This document shows, one piece after another, positions 53,281 through 62,252 of a stretch of DNA of 64,000 bases. The translations under genes were made by a program, and so were the position numbers. The stretch covers positions 1 to 64,000 of the forward strand of contig NZ_QPIE01000004.1 in the NCBI RefSeq assembly GCF_003336205.1, given 5' to 3'. The DNA comes from Chryseobacterium lacus (GTDB taxonomy: Bacteria; Bacteroidota; Bacteroidia; Flavobacteriales; Weeksellaceae). A model generated the notes under the pieces. It saw only the letters and a program-made list of their open reading frames with translations. It did no database searches and was not told the origin of the DNA. Position 1 is the first letter of the stretch; each line of letters begins with the position of its first letter.

Positions 53281-53676
53281 ATGACTATGAGCACCATTAA
53301 AAAGCCCATTATTGCGAAAGAAATTAAAGAAGAACTGCAGGCTAAAACGCAGGAAGAAAAGCAGGTAATTGTCCATGTTTGTTATCCCGCGAACCCTTTT
53401 CCGGGAAATCTGATTCGGATTTGGCCGACTACTTTTTTGATTGATGAAGTTTCCGGACATCACAGTAAGCTGATTCATGCTGAAAATATTTCCGTTTTTC
53501 CGTACTGGACAGAAGTTCAACCCATGAAAGATTTCTGGTTTACCCTCGTGTTTTCAGGACTTCCTGCTGACTGTAAGCAATTTAGTTTGGATGAACAAAT
53601 ACCGGAATCCGGTGGATTTTATATTCCGAAAATCGAAAGAAACCGGACCGATGTGTACCGGATTAAAATTTCCTAA
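53281..53676 (+). CDS. Conserved hypothetical protein
   Basis: A 131-residue protein that I cannot place. A charged helical start (KEIKEELQAKTQEEKQ) is followed by VIVHVCYPANPFPGNLIRIWP, WPTTFLID, HHSKLIHAENISVFPYW and WFTLVFSGLP, mostly beta-like. There is no signal peptide or membrane segment. The ATG may be 53281 or 53287. It lies between gpsA (23-nt gap) and the DUF1684 gene (3-nt gap), clearly within an operon. Confidence 0.7.
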   Translation: MTMSTIKKPIIAKEIKEELQAKTQEEKQVIVHVCYPANPFPGNLIRIWPTTFLIDEVSGHHSKLIHAENISVFPYWTEVQPMKDFWFTLVFSGLPADCKQFSLDEQIPESGGFYIPKIERNRTDVYRIKIS

Positions 53677-53679
53677 GGC

Positions 53680-54297
53680 ATGAAAAATTTCCTTTTTTTT
53701 CTAATCATTTTTTCTCTCACTTCTTGTGCAATAAGAGAAAACAATTCGTTGACCTCCATTCGTGAGTTTCAGAAAAACCTGAATGAATCTTACCGAAATC
53801 CAAAGGAAAGTCCTTTGCGTGGCGAACATCTGAAGAATTTCCGCCAGCATCCTTTCTTTCCAATAGATTTGAAATACTGTATTAACGCAAAGTTTGTCCG
53901 AACTTCGGATGCAAAACCAATGCTTATTCCCACTTCCTCGGGGAAAAACAAACAATTTATTGAATACGGAAAAGCTTATTTTACACTTGATGGAAAAGAG
54001 GTGGTACTTTCCGTATATCAAATCGTTGATTTATTGGAAGATGAGCAATTTAAAAATTATCTGTTTTTACCATTTCGGGATCAAACCAACGGCGCTGAGA
54101 CTTACGGTGGCGGGAAATATCTGGATTTAACTCTTCCTGAAAAAGAGAACGAAATTCTTTTGGATTTTAATAAATCCTATCATCCGTATTGCGCTTATAA
54201 TGCGTATGATTACAATTGCCCTATCGTACCCGAAGAAAATACGCTTCCGCTGCCTGTTCGGGCCGGCGTCATGTATGAGGATATTTATTTTCATTAA
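53680..54297 (+). CDS. DUF1684 domain lipoprotein
   Basis: A 205-residue lipoprotein with lipobox LTSC (Cys at residue ~16). The mature part matches DUF1684: FYPIDLKYCINAKF-type strand near 65, YGKAYFTLDGKEVVLSVYQ near 100, TYGGGKYLDLTLP near 140 and the closing YCAYNAYDYNCPIVPEEN/LPLPVRAGV. The function of the family is unknown. Third gene of the gpsA operon; the glycosyltransferase follows after 8 nt. Confidence 0.88.
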   Translation: MKNFLFFLIIFSLTSCAIRENNSLTSIREFQKNLNESYRNPKESPLRGEHLKNFRQHPFFPIDLKYCINAKFVRTSDAKPMLIPTSSGKNKQFIEYGKAYFTLDGKEVVLSVYQIVDLLEDEQFKNYLFLPFRDQTNGAETYGGGKYLDLTLPEKENEILLDFNKSYHPYCAYNAYDYNCPIVPEENTLPLPVRAGVMYEDIYFH

Positions 54298-54305
54298 ATT
54301 GACAC

Positions 54306-55577
54306 ATGAAACTTCCTGAACTTTCTCCTGACAAACTTCTGAATTTACGAACATTTATGATGTTCAATCTGGTTGTTTTTCTGGCTAAAGTAGCGTACAG
54401 TTTTGCTCTTGATTTTCCCGGAGGGTATTTTGAAGACTGGCACATTGCTAAAAATCTGGTGGAGCATGGTATTTATTCAGAATTTATAAATGTAGGGCCT
54501 ACAGCTTATAAACTTCCGGTATACCCGTTATTTATCAGCCTGTTTATGTTAGCTTTTCCAGCATTTCCTTTCGAAGCGCTTGTCACTGTCCAGCATATTA
54601 TTTATTTTTTTATACCATTTCTTCTCATCAGGATTTCAGGGATTTTCAGGAAAGAAAAGGCGGGTGTATTGACGGCTTATTTTTTCATTTTTTCACCGGT
54701 TTATTTTTATTATTCTAATGTTGCAGAGGTTACCAATATTTTTGTTCCCATTTTTTTAATCTGGTTGTATCAGTATTTTAAGATTTATATAGGGCATAAA
54801 TTTTACCGTCCGGATTTTATTTTGCTGGGATTCATCAGCGCAGCACTTTTTCTGACGCAAGTGGTCGCTGTTCCGATGGTCATTTTTTTGCTTTTATATC
54901 TTTATTTGAGGAATAAAATCCGGTTTTCAGCATTGGCTTTTATTCTATTCACCATTTCAGTATTTTATTCTCCGTGGATTATCCGAAATCATATTGTTTT
55001 CGATAAAATAATTCTTACCAAAACCCCTTTCTGGCATAATGTATATTTTGGCTTTGTTCCACAGGTGAATATTATAAAGGAAGTACAGCTTATTTCGGAA
55101 GAGCACGAAAGATACACCTCAGGTTTGAGAAAATCAGTAGACGAATTTGAGATGGAAAAGATATTCAAAAAGGAAACATTAAGGGTGCTGAACGGAAAGG
55201 AAACCGTTTTTTTTAAAAAGGCAATTCAGAATGCATTTCTGCTTTGGTATGTTCCCGCTCGTTATTATGATGAGGGATTCACTGCTCTTTTCGGCCGGAA
55301 ATTTATGGTACTAGGGATGAATATTGTGACAGTTTTTGCATTGTTCTATTTTTTTCGGTTTCATCGCCGTTTTTTTTATTTTTCAATACTTGTTTTTTTC
55401 AATTTCACTGTTCCTTACATGATTGGCCATGCTGCCAATACTCGTTTCAAACTTGATTTTGAATGGTTTCAATATGCAGTTATTTCGCTTTTTATTTATG
55501 AAAAATGGTTTCGCATTAATGAAGAAAAGGCAATCAAAAAAGTTGCTGTACAACTTCCAGAGAACCGGGAATCCTGA
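54306..55577 (+). CDS. Polytopic membrane protein, GT39-like glycosyltransferase
   Basis: A 423-residue membrane protein with about ten helices. FPGGYFEDWHIAKNLVEHG near residue 37 (a Asp/Trp/His loop after the first helix) and VYPLFISLFMLAFP near 80 resemble GT-C enzymes (ArnT/PMT/GT39 type), which use polyprenyl-phosphate sugars. A periplasmic loop with several acidic residues lies at about 260-300. No firm substrate. The 3' end overlaps the convergent recO gene by 44 nt. Last gene of the gpsA operon. Confidence 0.75.
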   Translation: MKLPELSPDKLLNLRTFMMFNLVVFLAKVAYSFALDFPGGYFEDWHIAKNLVEHGIYSEFINVGPTAYKLPVYPLFISLFMLAFPAFPFEALVTVQHIIYFFIPFLLIRISGIFRKEKAGVLTAYFFIFSPVYFYYSNVAEVTNIFVPIFLIWLYQYFKIYIGHKFYRPDFILLGFISAALFLTQVVAVPMVIFLLLYLYLRNKIRFSALAFILFTISVFYSPWIIRNHIVFDKIILTKTPFWHNVYFGFVPQVNIIKEVQLISEEHERYTSGLRKSVDEFEMEKIFKKETLRVLNGKETVFFKKAIQNAFLLWYVPARYYDEGFTALFGRKFMVLGMNIVTVFALFYFFRFHRRFFYFSILVFFNFTVPYMIGHAANTRFKLDFEWFQYAVISLFIYEKWFRINEEKAIKKVAVQLPENRES

Positions 55578-56217
55578 AGTCTGACAAGTGTAACTGATAA
55601 TAAAGGAACACACTATCAAGAAATTCTTTCCGTAGTTCTGAAGGAACAGTTATTTCGTAAGGATGGACATCGCTGATGATTTGTTTCCAAAGTTCTGAAA
55701 TTTCTTCATCCAAAAGCTGATGCGTCTGTGAAGCACTGAAAGTTCCGGTTTCCGGATCCAGATACCGGCCATTACCTGATAAAGGAAGAATTCCGGATAT
55801 CTTCAGAAATCGGGTAAGAAGAATATAATGGACATTCATATTTCCTTTTTCAAGATGTTTGAGAAAGGTTGAAATTTCGTGATAAATTTCCTCATTTTGT
55901 TGCTCATTTCTGAGAACCTGATACAGAAAATCTGCAGTAAAAAACAAGACGGCTCCGGCTTTGTACTGCTGTTGAAGCTCAGGATGCTTCAGTAATTCCA
56001 TTTTTGAAACTTCCTTCAGCGAATCCGTTCCGGATTTTATTTGAATATGCAGGCTGATTTCGTTCAGCGGAGCCAAAAAGGCTCTTTGTTTGCTTTTTTT
56101 TGAGAAAATATTTCTGATAAAAAAACTTTGAAAACCATCGTCAGTAAAACAGTTGACAACAGCATGAGCATCTCCGTATTTTACATACGAAAGCAGAAAT
56201 CCGCGGTATGTTTTCAT
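55534..56217 (-). CDS. recO: DNA repair protein RecO
   Basis: A 227-residue protein of the RecFOR pathway that loads RecA on gapped DNA. It starts RGFLLSYVKYGDAHAVVNCFT (OB fold), then QRAFLAPLNEISLHIQ, and a helical part with FFTADFLYQVLRNE and FLKISGILPLSG. The zinc-binding Cys seen in some RecO proteins are absent, as usual in Bacteroidota. Its ATG is 1 nt from the porZ stop (shared base), and the 3' end overlaps a convergent gene by 44 nt. Confidence 0.9.
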   Translation of the reverse strand: MKTYRGFLLSYVKYGDAHAVVNCFTDDGFQSFFIRNIFSKKSKQRAFLAPLNEISLHIQIKSGTDSLKEVSKMELLKHPELQQQYKAGAVLFFTADFLYQVLRNEQQNEEIYHEISTFLKHLEKGNMNVHYILLTRFLKISGILPLSGNGRYLDPETGTFSASQTHQLLDEEISELWKQIISDVHPYEITVPSELRKEFLDSVFLYYQLHLSDFRIPGSLEVVQQLF

Positions 56218-58487
56218 CAGTTTACTACAGCAATTTTAGCAGTAGCTTTGTCGGTACCATCTTCATTGGTCATCAAAACAAAATAAACTCCGGATGCTAC
56301 TCTGTTTCCCCGCTGGTTATTCAGGTTCCATTCATGAAATCCACCTCTCGCCACAGCCTGGTGCACCAGATTCCCGGCAGTATCTACAATTCGGATATTG
56401 GTTTTCTCAGCCAGTCCGCGGATGGTCACGTGTCCTTTGAAATGAGAATAAACCACCGGATTCGGATACACCAACACATTTCCAAAATTGGAACTTACAT
56501 CCACAACATCACTTTGGTACATGACAATACCTTCAAAAGTCACAAAATATACTTTTCCAGTTTTGTGATCAACTTTTATGTCGGTAACACTGTTGGTGGG
56601 AAGTGGCGAATTTTCTTTTGTGAAATGTTTGATAATCCGTTCTCCGTTCGGGCTCAGATAATAAACTCCGCCTCGGTCTACAGAAACCCATTTATGATTC
56701 CCGGTATCTACTTCAATCTGATGGATGAGATTATCTCTGAAGAGTTCTTCAGGAATTCCATTTTGTTCAATAATGATGGATTCCAGTTTTGGGTCGCTTA
56801 AATACGCCGATGAAGCATCACTCATAATCCGAAGTCCTGCATCGGTTCCGATCCAGGCATCATCATTCTTATCAAATGCGACAGAAATTGTGCCCTGAGC
56901 ACTTGAAGGCAATCCGTTCTGATCCATGATCGGATATTGGGTGTCATCGGAAAAATTGAGCGGTGTGTTTTTATAATCGCGAATCATTAAAGCATTCGTG
57001 CGTGGCAAAGGAACCCAAATTTTTCCCTCATGAATTACCGGTTTTTGTACCGTATTGTGCAACATAAGCCCGGAAGTTTTAAATTCATCTGCAGCCTTGT
57101 CATACACCATTAAACCAGAAGTGAAACTTCCGTTGGGTAATTGCAGAGCTGTAAGCGTTCCGAAAAGTGCGTTATTTTGGTCAAAAGCCAATCCTGTAGG
57201 CCGGTTGAAGGAATGGTTTACGGAAGTGGGATAAAATTTAGTTAAAGAAAAATCTTTACCAGTATCTTCATATTTCATTTTGTAAACACCCTGTCCCGGC
57301 TTCTCTGTGTAATTCACAAAAAAAACTTCGTTAAAATCTGCGGGATTGGGAACGACATCCAAAACGTTATAAACAGTTGTGGTATTGTCCAGAAAATGAG
57401 AGGAATACACCCATTGCATTCCATTGAAATAATAAAATCCTAAATTCAGCGGATCTGGTGCTGAGGCATTATACCGATCTGCTCGGGCACCAGTAGCGAC
57501 CCATAATTTTTCGCCATTCACATACAGCCTGTAAGCCCGGTTGTTAAAAGGGCCGTCTGGTTTTATCTTTCTTTTGGAAGTGTCAACCAATCCTGAAAGT
57601 TTTGTGCCCGCATAAATTTGTCCTCCGATGTAGTTTGCCGTATTACAGGTTTCACCAACGCCCAAGTTGTTTTGAGCCATACCGCCCGTTGTATATACAT
57701 AAATTCTTTCCTGATCCGTAACAATAATATGTTGCTCTGTTACTACGATATCGCTGATGTCAGCAAACGTCTGAGGGATTTGATTAAAAGCAGTTCCGGA
57801 GCCATAGTACACTGTATTTGCTGTTGAGAATGCAATAATTCCTTCTACATCCGTGTGTTTGAAACTGCCAGCAGTTAAGGTCTGCCAGTTGCTGTATACG
57901 GGGAAAGTGACATTGATTTCGTGTGTTTTTAATCCGGTAGCGGTAGCAGCGTACACAACGTTATCGTGCATCACCGCTTCCAGAGCAGGTTCAAAAGTGG
58001 ATCCTGTGACAAAGAATGCGGATTGTGAAAATTCTTTCTTTTTTAAATCGAAAATAGAAACGCCATAATTGGCAGAAACAACGGCTTTGTCACCGGTGAT
58101 GGCAATATGATTTATTCTTTTATCACCATTAAATCCGGTAGCAATGGGAATATCCACAATATAGGTAATTCCGCTTGGAGTAATGACATCCATGGAGCCG
58201 TTCCTGTATCCAATAAGTCCGGTTTTGGTAGCGGGATTATAATCGAAAGCTGTGATTTTCACTTCATGAAGTCCGTTGGCTTTAGACAATTTGGTGATTT
58301 CCCCCGAAGTAAGATGGTAATAAAAAATTCCGTTTTCTGTAGCGGCTATTATTTCTCCCTGAGTTTGTTTTATCGCCAAAACATTATTATAGGAAAATAA
58401 ATCGTTCCATTTTTTTGATGAAATGGACTGTCCGTGGAAGATTCCTAATGCCAGTACGAAGGTGGAAAACAAAATTATTTTTTTCAT
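56217..58487 (-). CDS. porZ: PorZ-like type IX secretion protein
   Basis: A 756-residue protein with a signal peptide (IFHGQS near residue 20), two beta-propeller-like repeats (about 30-330 and 340-650; e.g. LWVATGARADRYN-like WVATGARADRY near 335, KNDDAWIGTDAGLRIM near 560, HKWVSVDRGGVYYL near 610) and a C-terminal type A sorting domain (VLVYPNPVVYSHFKGHVTI, GVYFVLMTNEDG). This layout and the recO neighbour match PorZ, which helps link A-LPS to type IX cargo at the cell surface. Downstream recO overlaps by one base. Confidence 0.82.
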   Translation of the reverse strand: MKKIILFSTFVLALGIFHGQSISSKKWNDLFSYNNVLAIKQTQGEIIAATENGIFYYHLTSGEITKLSKANGLHEVKITAFDYNPATKTGLIGYRNGSMDVITPSGITYIVDIPIATGFNGDKRINHIAITGDKAVVSANYGVSIFDLKKKEFSQSAFFVTGSTFEPALEAVMHDNVVYAATATGLKTHEINVTFPVYSNWQTLTAGSFKHTDVEGIIAFSTANTVYYGSGTAFNQIPQTFADISDIVVTEQHIIVTDQERIYVYTTGGMAQNNLGVGETCNTANYIGGQIYAGTKLSGLVDTSKRKIKPDGPFNNRAYRLYVNGEKLWVATGARADRYNASAPDPLNLGFYYFNGMQWVYSSHFLDNTTTVYNVLDVVPNPADFNEVFFVNYTEKPGQGVYKMKYEDTGKDFSLTKFYPTSVNHSFNRPTGLAFDQNNALFGTLTALQLPNGSFTSGLMVYDKAADEFKTSGLMLHNTVQKPVIHEGKIWVPLPRTNALMIRDYKNTPLNFSDDTQYPIMDQNGLPSSAQGTISVAFDKNDDAWIGTDAGLRIMSDASSAYLSDPKLESIIIEQNGIPEELFRDNLIHQIEVDTGNHKWVSVDRGGVYYLSPNGERIIKHFTKENSPLPTNSVTDIKVDHKTGKVYFVTFEGIVMYQSDVVDVSSNFGNVLVYPNPVVYSHFKGHVTIRGLAEKTNIRIVDTAGNLVHQAVARGGFHEWNLNNQRGNRVASGVYFVLMTNEDGTDKATAKIAVVN

Positions 58488-58497
58488 AAATCTTTGT

Positions 58498-59445
58498 TTA
58501 AGCTGTAATTTGATGATCTATCACCTGATTTCTCCAGGAAATATTCTGTATTTTTTTGTTATGATCGAAGAAAAAATCAAGGCGGCCAAGAAGAAGTCCT
58601 GCCCATCCTACCTGATTGATGATCACGGTTCTGCCTGAAGAATTCTGAACCGATTGAGGTTCCTTCAGGAAAGTATGCGTATGTCCGCCGAGAATCAGAT
58701 CCAGATGTTCAGTTTTGGAAGCTAAGATGCGGTCTGATATTTTCTCAGGTTGGTTGGGATACTCATATCCCAAATGAGATAAGCAAATTACCAAGTCACA
58801 TCTTTTATCTTCTTTCAGAAAACGGGTATAATGTTGGGCAATTTCTACGGGATCCAAATATATTGTTTCTCCGTATTGCTTTTTTCCAACCAGCCCTTGC
58901 AGTTCGATTCCTAGGCCGAAAATTCCGATTCTGATTCCGTTTTTATTGAATATTTTGTAAGGTTTTGTAAGGCCGTCGAGAAGGGTATTTTTAAAATCAT
59001 AATTGGAACACAGAAATGGGAATTTTGCCTGAGGAAGTGCTTTTTTAAATCCTTCCAGGCCATTGTCGAACTCGTGGTTTCCCATGGTGGAAGCATCATA
59101 TCCCATCATCGACATGAGTTTAAATTCAAGTTCGCCGCCAAAAAAATTAAAGTAAGGAGTTCCCTGAAACACATCTCCCGAATCCAGAAGCAGAATATTT
59201 TTTTCTTCCTGTCTTATCTGCTGAATCAGTGCTGCTCTTCTCGCAAATCCACCTTGATTGGGATTTCGCGTATACGTTTCATCAAACGGTTCAATACGGC
59301 TGTGCTGGTCATTGGTATGAAGAATGGTGAGCTTATAATCCGTAGCGGAAGTAAGGATGGAATTTTCTGCCCATAAAAACTGTGGTGCAAAAGACAATGC
59401 CAAACCTCCGGTTCCTGCCGTTTTCAAAAATTTCTTCCTATTCAT
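58498..59445 (-). CDS. Metallophosphatase half of a 5'-nucleotidase
   Basis: A 315-residue calcineurin-like phosphatase matching the N-terminal domain of UshA/5'-nucleotidase: LTILHTNDQHSRIEPF (D-x-H), ILLLDSGDVFQGTP, TMGNHEFDNG, and GGHTHTFL near the end. The export signal is RKKFLKTAGTGGLALSFAP, with RK where Tat signals have RR. The C-terminal nucleotide-binding domain is not present here; the upstream gene (59438-60205) supplies it. The start overlaps that gene's stop by 8 nt. PorZ follows 10 nt downstream. Confidence 0.9.
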   Translation of the reverse strand: MNRKKFLKTAGTGGLALSFAPQFLWAENSILTSATDYKLTILHTNDQHSRIEPFDETYTRNPNQGGFARRAALIQQIRQEEKNILLLDSGDVFQGTPYFNFFGGELEFKLMSMMGYDASTMGNHEFDNGLEGFKKALPQAKFPFLCSNYDFKNTLLDGLTKPYKIFNKNGIRIGIFGLGIELQGLVGKKQYGETIYLDPVEIAQHYTRFLKEDKRCDLVICLSHLGYEYPNQPEKISDRILASKTEHLDLILGGHTHTFLKEPQSVQNSSGRTVIINQVGWAGLLLGRLDFFFDHNKKIQNISWRNQVIDHQITA

Positions 59446-60205
59446 TGCTTTTGTTCGGTTTATTTTTAAAAATCAAACGAATGTCGGTCGGTGCATGAAT
59501 TTGCGGTACATCTGCGAATTTTTCTAGAAATAAATCACGCATTTTTATTCCGGTAGAGATGATTTCCCCAGATTTAAAAAAATCCATTTGATCGCCTCCG
59601 GTCGAAAGATAATCGGAAGTGGCAATATAATATATTTGGTTGAGAACCACAGGTTTTCCTCCAATTTGAAATTTCACGGGTTTTCCCGCATCGGTTTCTA
59701 TACGCAATCCAGCAACAGGATTATTCTTTTGGGTAGCAGTATAATAATCGTAAAGTCCTTGCAACTGTTTCCCACTCATTTTTACGATGACAATTTCGTT
59801 TTCGAACGGCATTACTTCATAAATATGTCTCGTTAGAATATCGCCTTTGCCAATCATAGACCGAATGCCGCCTACATTGATGACAGCTGCGTCAACGCTG
59901 TATTTTCCATTTTTCTTCGCCCATTCTTCAGCACCTTGCAAGGTAAAATCGGCCAGTAAATTTCCCAAATTGCTGTTGTCGCCTTGCTTCGTAAGATCCA
60001 CAGAAGTGTAGGAAATCTTTGTATTCATCTTGCTTTCCAGCTCTTTTTTGTAGGGAGCAATCACCTTTACAAATTCCGGATCTTCGGAAAGATTAGCATT
60101 AATAGAAATGTTTTCCTGAATATGAACAGCGGTCATAGGCCGAACTGTCCGGCATCCGGAAATAACCAGCAAGGCCAATACTGCGAGCGAAAACTTTAAT
60201 TTCAT
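59438..60205 (-). CDS. 5'-nucleotidase C-terminal domain lipoprotein
   Basis: A 255-residue lipoprotein with lipobox VISGC (Cys at residue ~17). It is the C-terminal substrate-binding domain of UshA-type nucleotidases as a separate protein: SNLGNLLADFTLQGA near residue 72, VDAAVINVGGIRSMIGKG near 97, VMPFENEIVIVKMSGKQL near 130 and YYIATSDYLSTGGDQMDFF near 195. It probably pairs with the metallophosphatase product of the next gene (8-nt overlap). A start at 60220 is possible, but 60205 lies better relative to the -7 box at 60229-60236. Confidence 0.9.
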   Translation of the reverse strand: MKLKFSLAVLALLVISGCRTVRPMTAVHIQENISINANLSEDPEFVKVIAPYKKELESKMNTKISYTSVDLTKQGDNSNLGNLLADFTLQGAEEWAKKNGKYSVDAAVINVGGIRSMIGKGDILTRHIYEVMPFENEIVIVKMSGKQLQGLYDYYTATQKNNPVAGLRIETDAGKPVKFQIGGKPVVLNQIYYIATSDYLSTGGDQMDFFKSGEIISTGIKMRDLFLEKFADVPQIHAPTDIRLIFKNKPNKSNE

Positions 60206-60228
60206 GACTGATGTTCCCATATTCCGTA

Positions 60229-60236
60229 CAAATATA
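60229..60236 (-). promoter_or_regulatory. -7 box TATATTTG of the nucleotidase-porZ-recO operon
   Basis: Exact TAnnTTTG match on the minus strand, 23 nt ahead of the ATG at 60205. Confidence 0.6.
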
Positions 60237-60293
60237 ACATTTGATGCCCACTTTTCTTTTTATTTTCATAAAAATTGTTGTCAGAAAAAATAG

Positions 60294-60301
60294 TATTTTT
60301 G
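60294..60301 (+). promoter_or_regulatory. -7 box TATTTTTG of dapA
   Basis: Exact TAnnTTTG match 17 nt ahead of the dapA ATG at 60319. Confidence 0.65.
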
Positions 60302-60318
60302 AAGAATAAATTTTTAAA

Positions 60319-61191
60319 ATGAATATACTAAAAGGAGTAGGGGTCGCATTGGTAACACCTTTTAATGAAGATCTTTCTGTGGATTTTGAATCTTTAACCA
60401 AACTTATTGAGTTTAATATAGATAACGGAACCAATTTTCTGGTGGTTTTGGGAACTACCGCAGAAGCTGCCACGCTTTCCCCAGAGGAAAAAAAGCAGGT
60501 TATTCAGCATGTGATTAAAATCAATAACCAACGTCTTCCGTTGGTGCTGGGAATTGGTGGCAACAATACGTACGAAGTAAAAAGAGAAATAGAATCGGCA
60601 GATCTTTCAGATTTTGAGGCCATACTTTCTGTGTCACCATATTATAATAAGCCCAATCAGGAAGGTTTATACAGACATTATCAGGTTTTAGCAGAAACCG
60701 GAAAGAAAATTATTATTTACAACGTGCCTTCACGCACCGGACAAAATATTGAAGCCGTTACAACGCTGCGACTTGCCAACGAATTCCCGAATTTATTTAT
60801 GATCAAGGAAGCAGCTCCTAATATTTTGCAATATTTTGATATTCTCCGGAAAAAACCTGCTCATTTTTCATTAGTTTCGGGTGATGATGAATTTACACTT
60901 CCTGTTACCTTAGCTGGTGGAGATGGTGTAATTTCCGTTATTGGGCAGGCGTATCCGAAAGAATTTTCAGAGATGGTACAGCTGGCTTTTCAGGGAAAAG
61001 TGAATGAAGCGTATCAGATTCATAACCGTTTGGTAGAAATCACCCGCCTTATTTTTGCCGAAGGAAATCCTTGCGGAATAAAAGCGGTTCTGGCAGAAAA
61101 AGGAATTGTTAAAAATCACCTTCGTTTGCCTTTGATTCCTGCTTCGGAAGAACTGCACGAGCGAATAAAAGAGGAAATGAAATCTATATAA
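60319..61191 (+). CDS. dapA: 4-hydroxy-tetrahydrodipicolinate synthase
   Basis: A 290-residue TIM-barrel aldolase that condenses pyruvate with aspartate semialdehyde for lysine and diaminopimelate. Visible are GVGVALVTPFNEDLSVDF at the N terminus, VLGTTAEAATLSPEE near 43, ILSVSPYYNKPNQEGLYRHY with the catalytic Tyr (~113-132), YNVPSRTGQNIE near 141, MIKEAAPNI with the Schiff-base Lys (~163) and SGDDEFTLPVTLAGGDGVISV near 190 (quoted only to SGDDEFTLPV). Monocistronic. Confidence 0.97.
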   Translation: MNILKGVGVALVTPFNEDLSVDFESLTKLIEFNIDNGTNFLVVLGTTAEAATLSPEEKKQVIQHVIKINNQRLPLVLGIGGNNTYEVKREIESADLSDFEAILSVSPYYNKPNQEGLYRHYQVLAETGKKIIIYNVPSRTGQNIEAVTTLRLANEFPNLFMIKEAAPNILQYFDILRKKPAHFSLVSGDDEFTLPVTLAGGDGVISVIGQAYPKEFSEMVQLAFQGKVNEAYQIHNRLVEITRLIFAEGNPCGIKAVLAEKGIVKNHLRLPLIPASEELHERIKEEMKSI

Positions 61192-61200
61192 AATGATAAA

Positions 61201-61226
61201 GTAAGGCATGAAACCTTGCTTTTTTT
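61201..61226 (+). terminator. Terminator of dapA
   Basis: Stem GTAAGG/CCTTGC (one T-G) with a 7-nt loop followed by seven T. It covers the ATG at 61208, which argues for the later GNAT start at 61232. Confidence 0.65.
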
Positions 61227-61231
61227 GTGAA

Positions 61232-61726
61232 ATGACAATAATAAAAGCGACAGAACAGGACATTCCGGACATCAGGAAAATTGCCGAGAAATCATGGAAT
61301 GCACATTATCCCGGGATTATTTCCGAAGAGCAGATTGCTTACATGCTGAATAAAATGTATTCCGAAGAAGAACTGAAGAGGCATTTCAATATGGAAAATT
61401 TTCAGTATTATTTTATTGGAAATCACGAAGGAAATAGAGTGGGAATCATGGGATTTGAACTGCATTATGAACCTTTGACTACAAAACTTCACCGCATTTA
61501 TTTGCTGAAAGAAAGTACAGGAAATGGATATGGAAAAGGAGCTCTCGATTTTTTGAAACAGTTTGCCTCTCAATCTGATGACAGAAGAATTATTCTGACG
61601 GTGAACAAACGCAATCCGGCAAAATTCTTCTATGACACTCAAGGATTTAAGGTGTATGATGAGGCGGTTTTCGATATTGGAAACCATTATGTGATGGATG
61701 ATTTTCTGATGGAATTTTTGCTTTAA
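61232..61726 (+). CDS. GNAT family N-acetyltransferase
   Basis: A 164-residue acetyltransferase. TIIKATEQDIPDIRKIAEKSW at the N terminus, LHRIYLLKESTGNGYGKGALDFL with the acetyl-CoA loop (GNGYGKG near residue 107) and VNKRNPAKFFYDTQGFKVYDE near 132 are standard GNAT parts (each quoted as short pieces). The acceptor is unknown. The start at 61232 is preferred to 61208, which lies in the dapA terminator. Confidence 0.9.
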   Translation: MTIIKATEQDIPDIRKIAEKSWNAHYPGIISEEQIAYMLNKMYSEEELKRHFNMENFQYYFIGNHEGNRVGIMGFELHYEPLTTKLHRIYLLKESTGNGYGKGALDFLKQFASQSDDRRIILTVNKRNPAKFFYDTQGFKVYDEAVFDIGNHYVMDDFLMEFLL

Positions 61727-61846
61727 AAAGTTGCGGTGATAATTGTATAATAACAAAAAATAATTTTATAAAGAAGTTTCACTTTTTTAGTCGCAGATTT
61801 GTTTCGTCATCAAAAACGAATAAAACATCAAATAAAATTTAGATTA

Positions 61847-62107
61847 ATGGATACCGTAACTATTTTTGAAGATTATTTTATAAAACTCAACAAAAAGTTT
61901 GGAATTACAAAACTGAATTATAGCGAAGATTCATTGGATCTGGATGAAAAGTATATCCGAAATATGGTGTTCGCTTCAGATGATTTTAATGCAGAATATG
62001 AAGGTCTTAAGAATAAATGCAGAAAAATATACAAAACCCTAAAACGAGGATTTCTGCTGAAAATAAGGAAAGACATGAGCAATAATTATTTCATTACCAT
62101 TATTTAA
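61847..62107 (+). CDS. Small hypothetical protein
   Basis: An 86-residue protein that I do not recognise. It is charged and mostly helical (FEDYFIKLNKKFGITKLNYSEDSLDLDEKY in short: FEDYFIKLNKKF, DSLDLDEKYI; then KNKCRKIYKTLKRGFLLKIRK), with no signal or membrane span, and ends NNYFITII. The ATG at 61847 follows GATTA; the longer frame from 61799 adds a basic stretch unlikely to be coding. It stands alone with ~120-145 nt of empty DNA on both sides. Confidence 0.5.
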   Translation: MDTVTIFEDYFIKLNKKFGITKLNYSEDSLDLDEKYIRNMVFASDDFNAEYEGLKNKCRKIYKTLKRGFLLKIRKDMSNNYFITII

Positions 62108-62252
62108 AAACAATTTTTTCATCATTATATTTTTTATCATTTGTGTGGTTTCCCGTGAGAGTTCTTACGGGAAATTGCTGTGAGCAGGAATTGTCATAGC
62201 ACTTTATTAAAAAAATATATTTATCTTTACAATACAAAATAGCATATAATCG

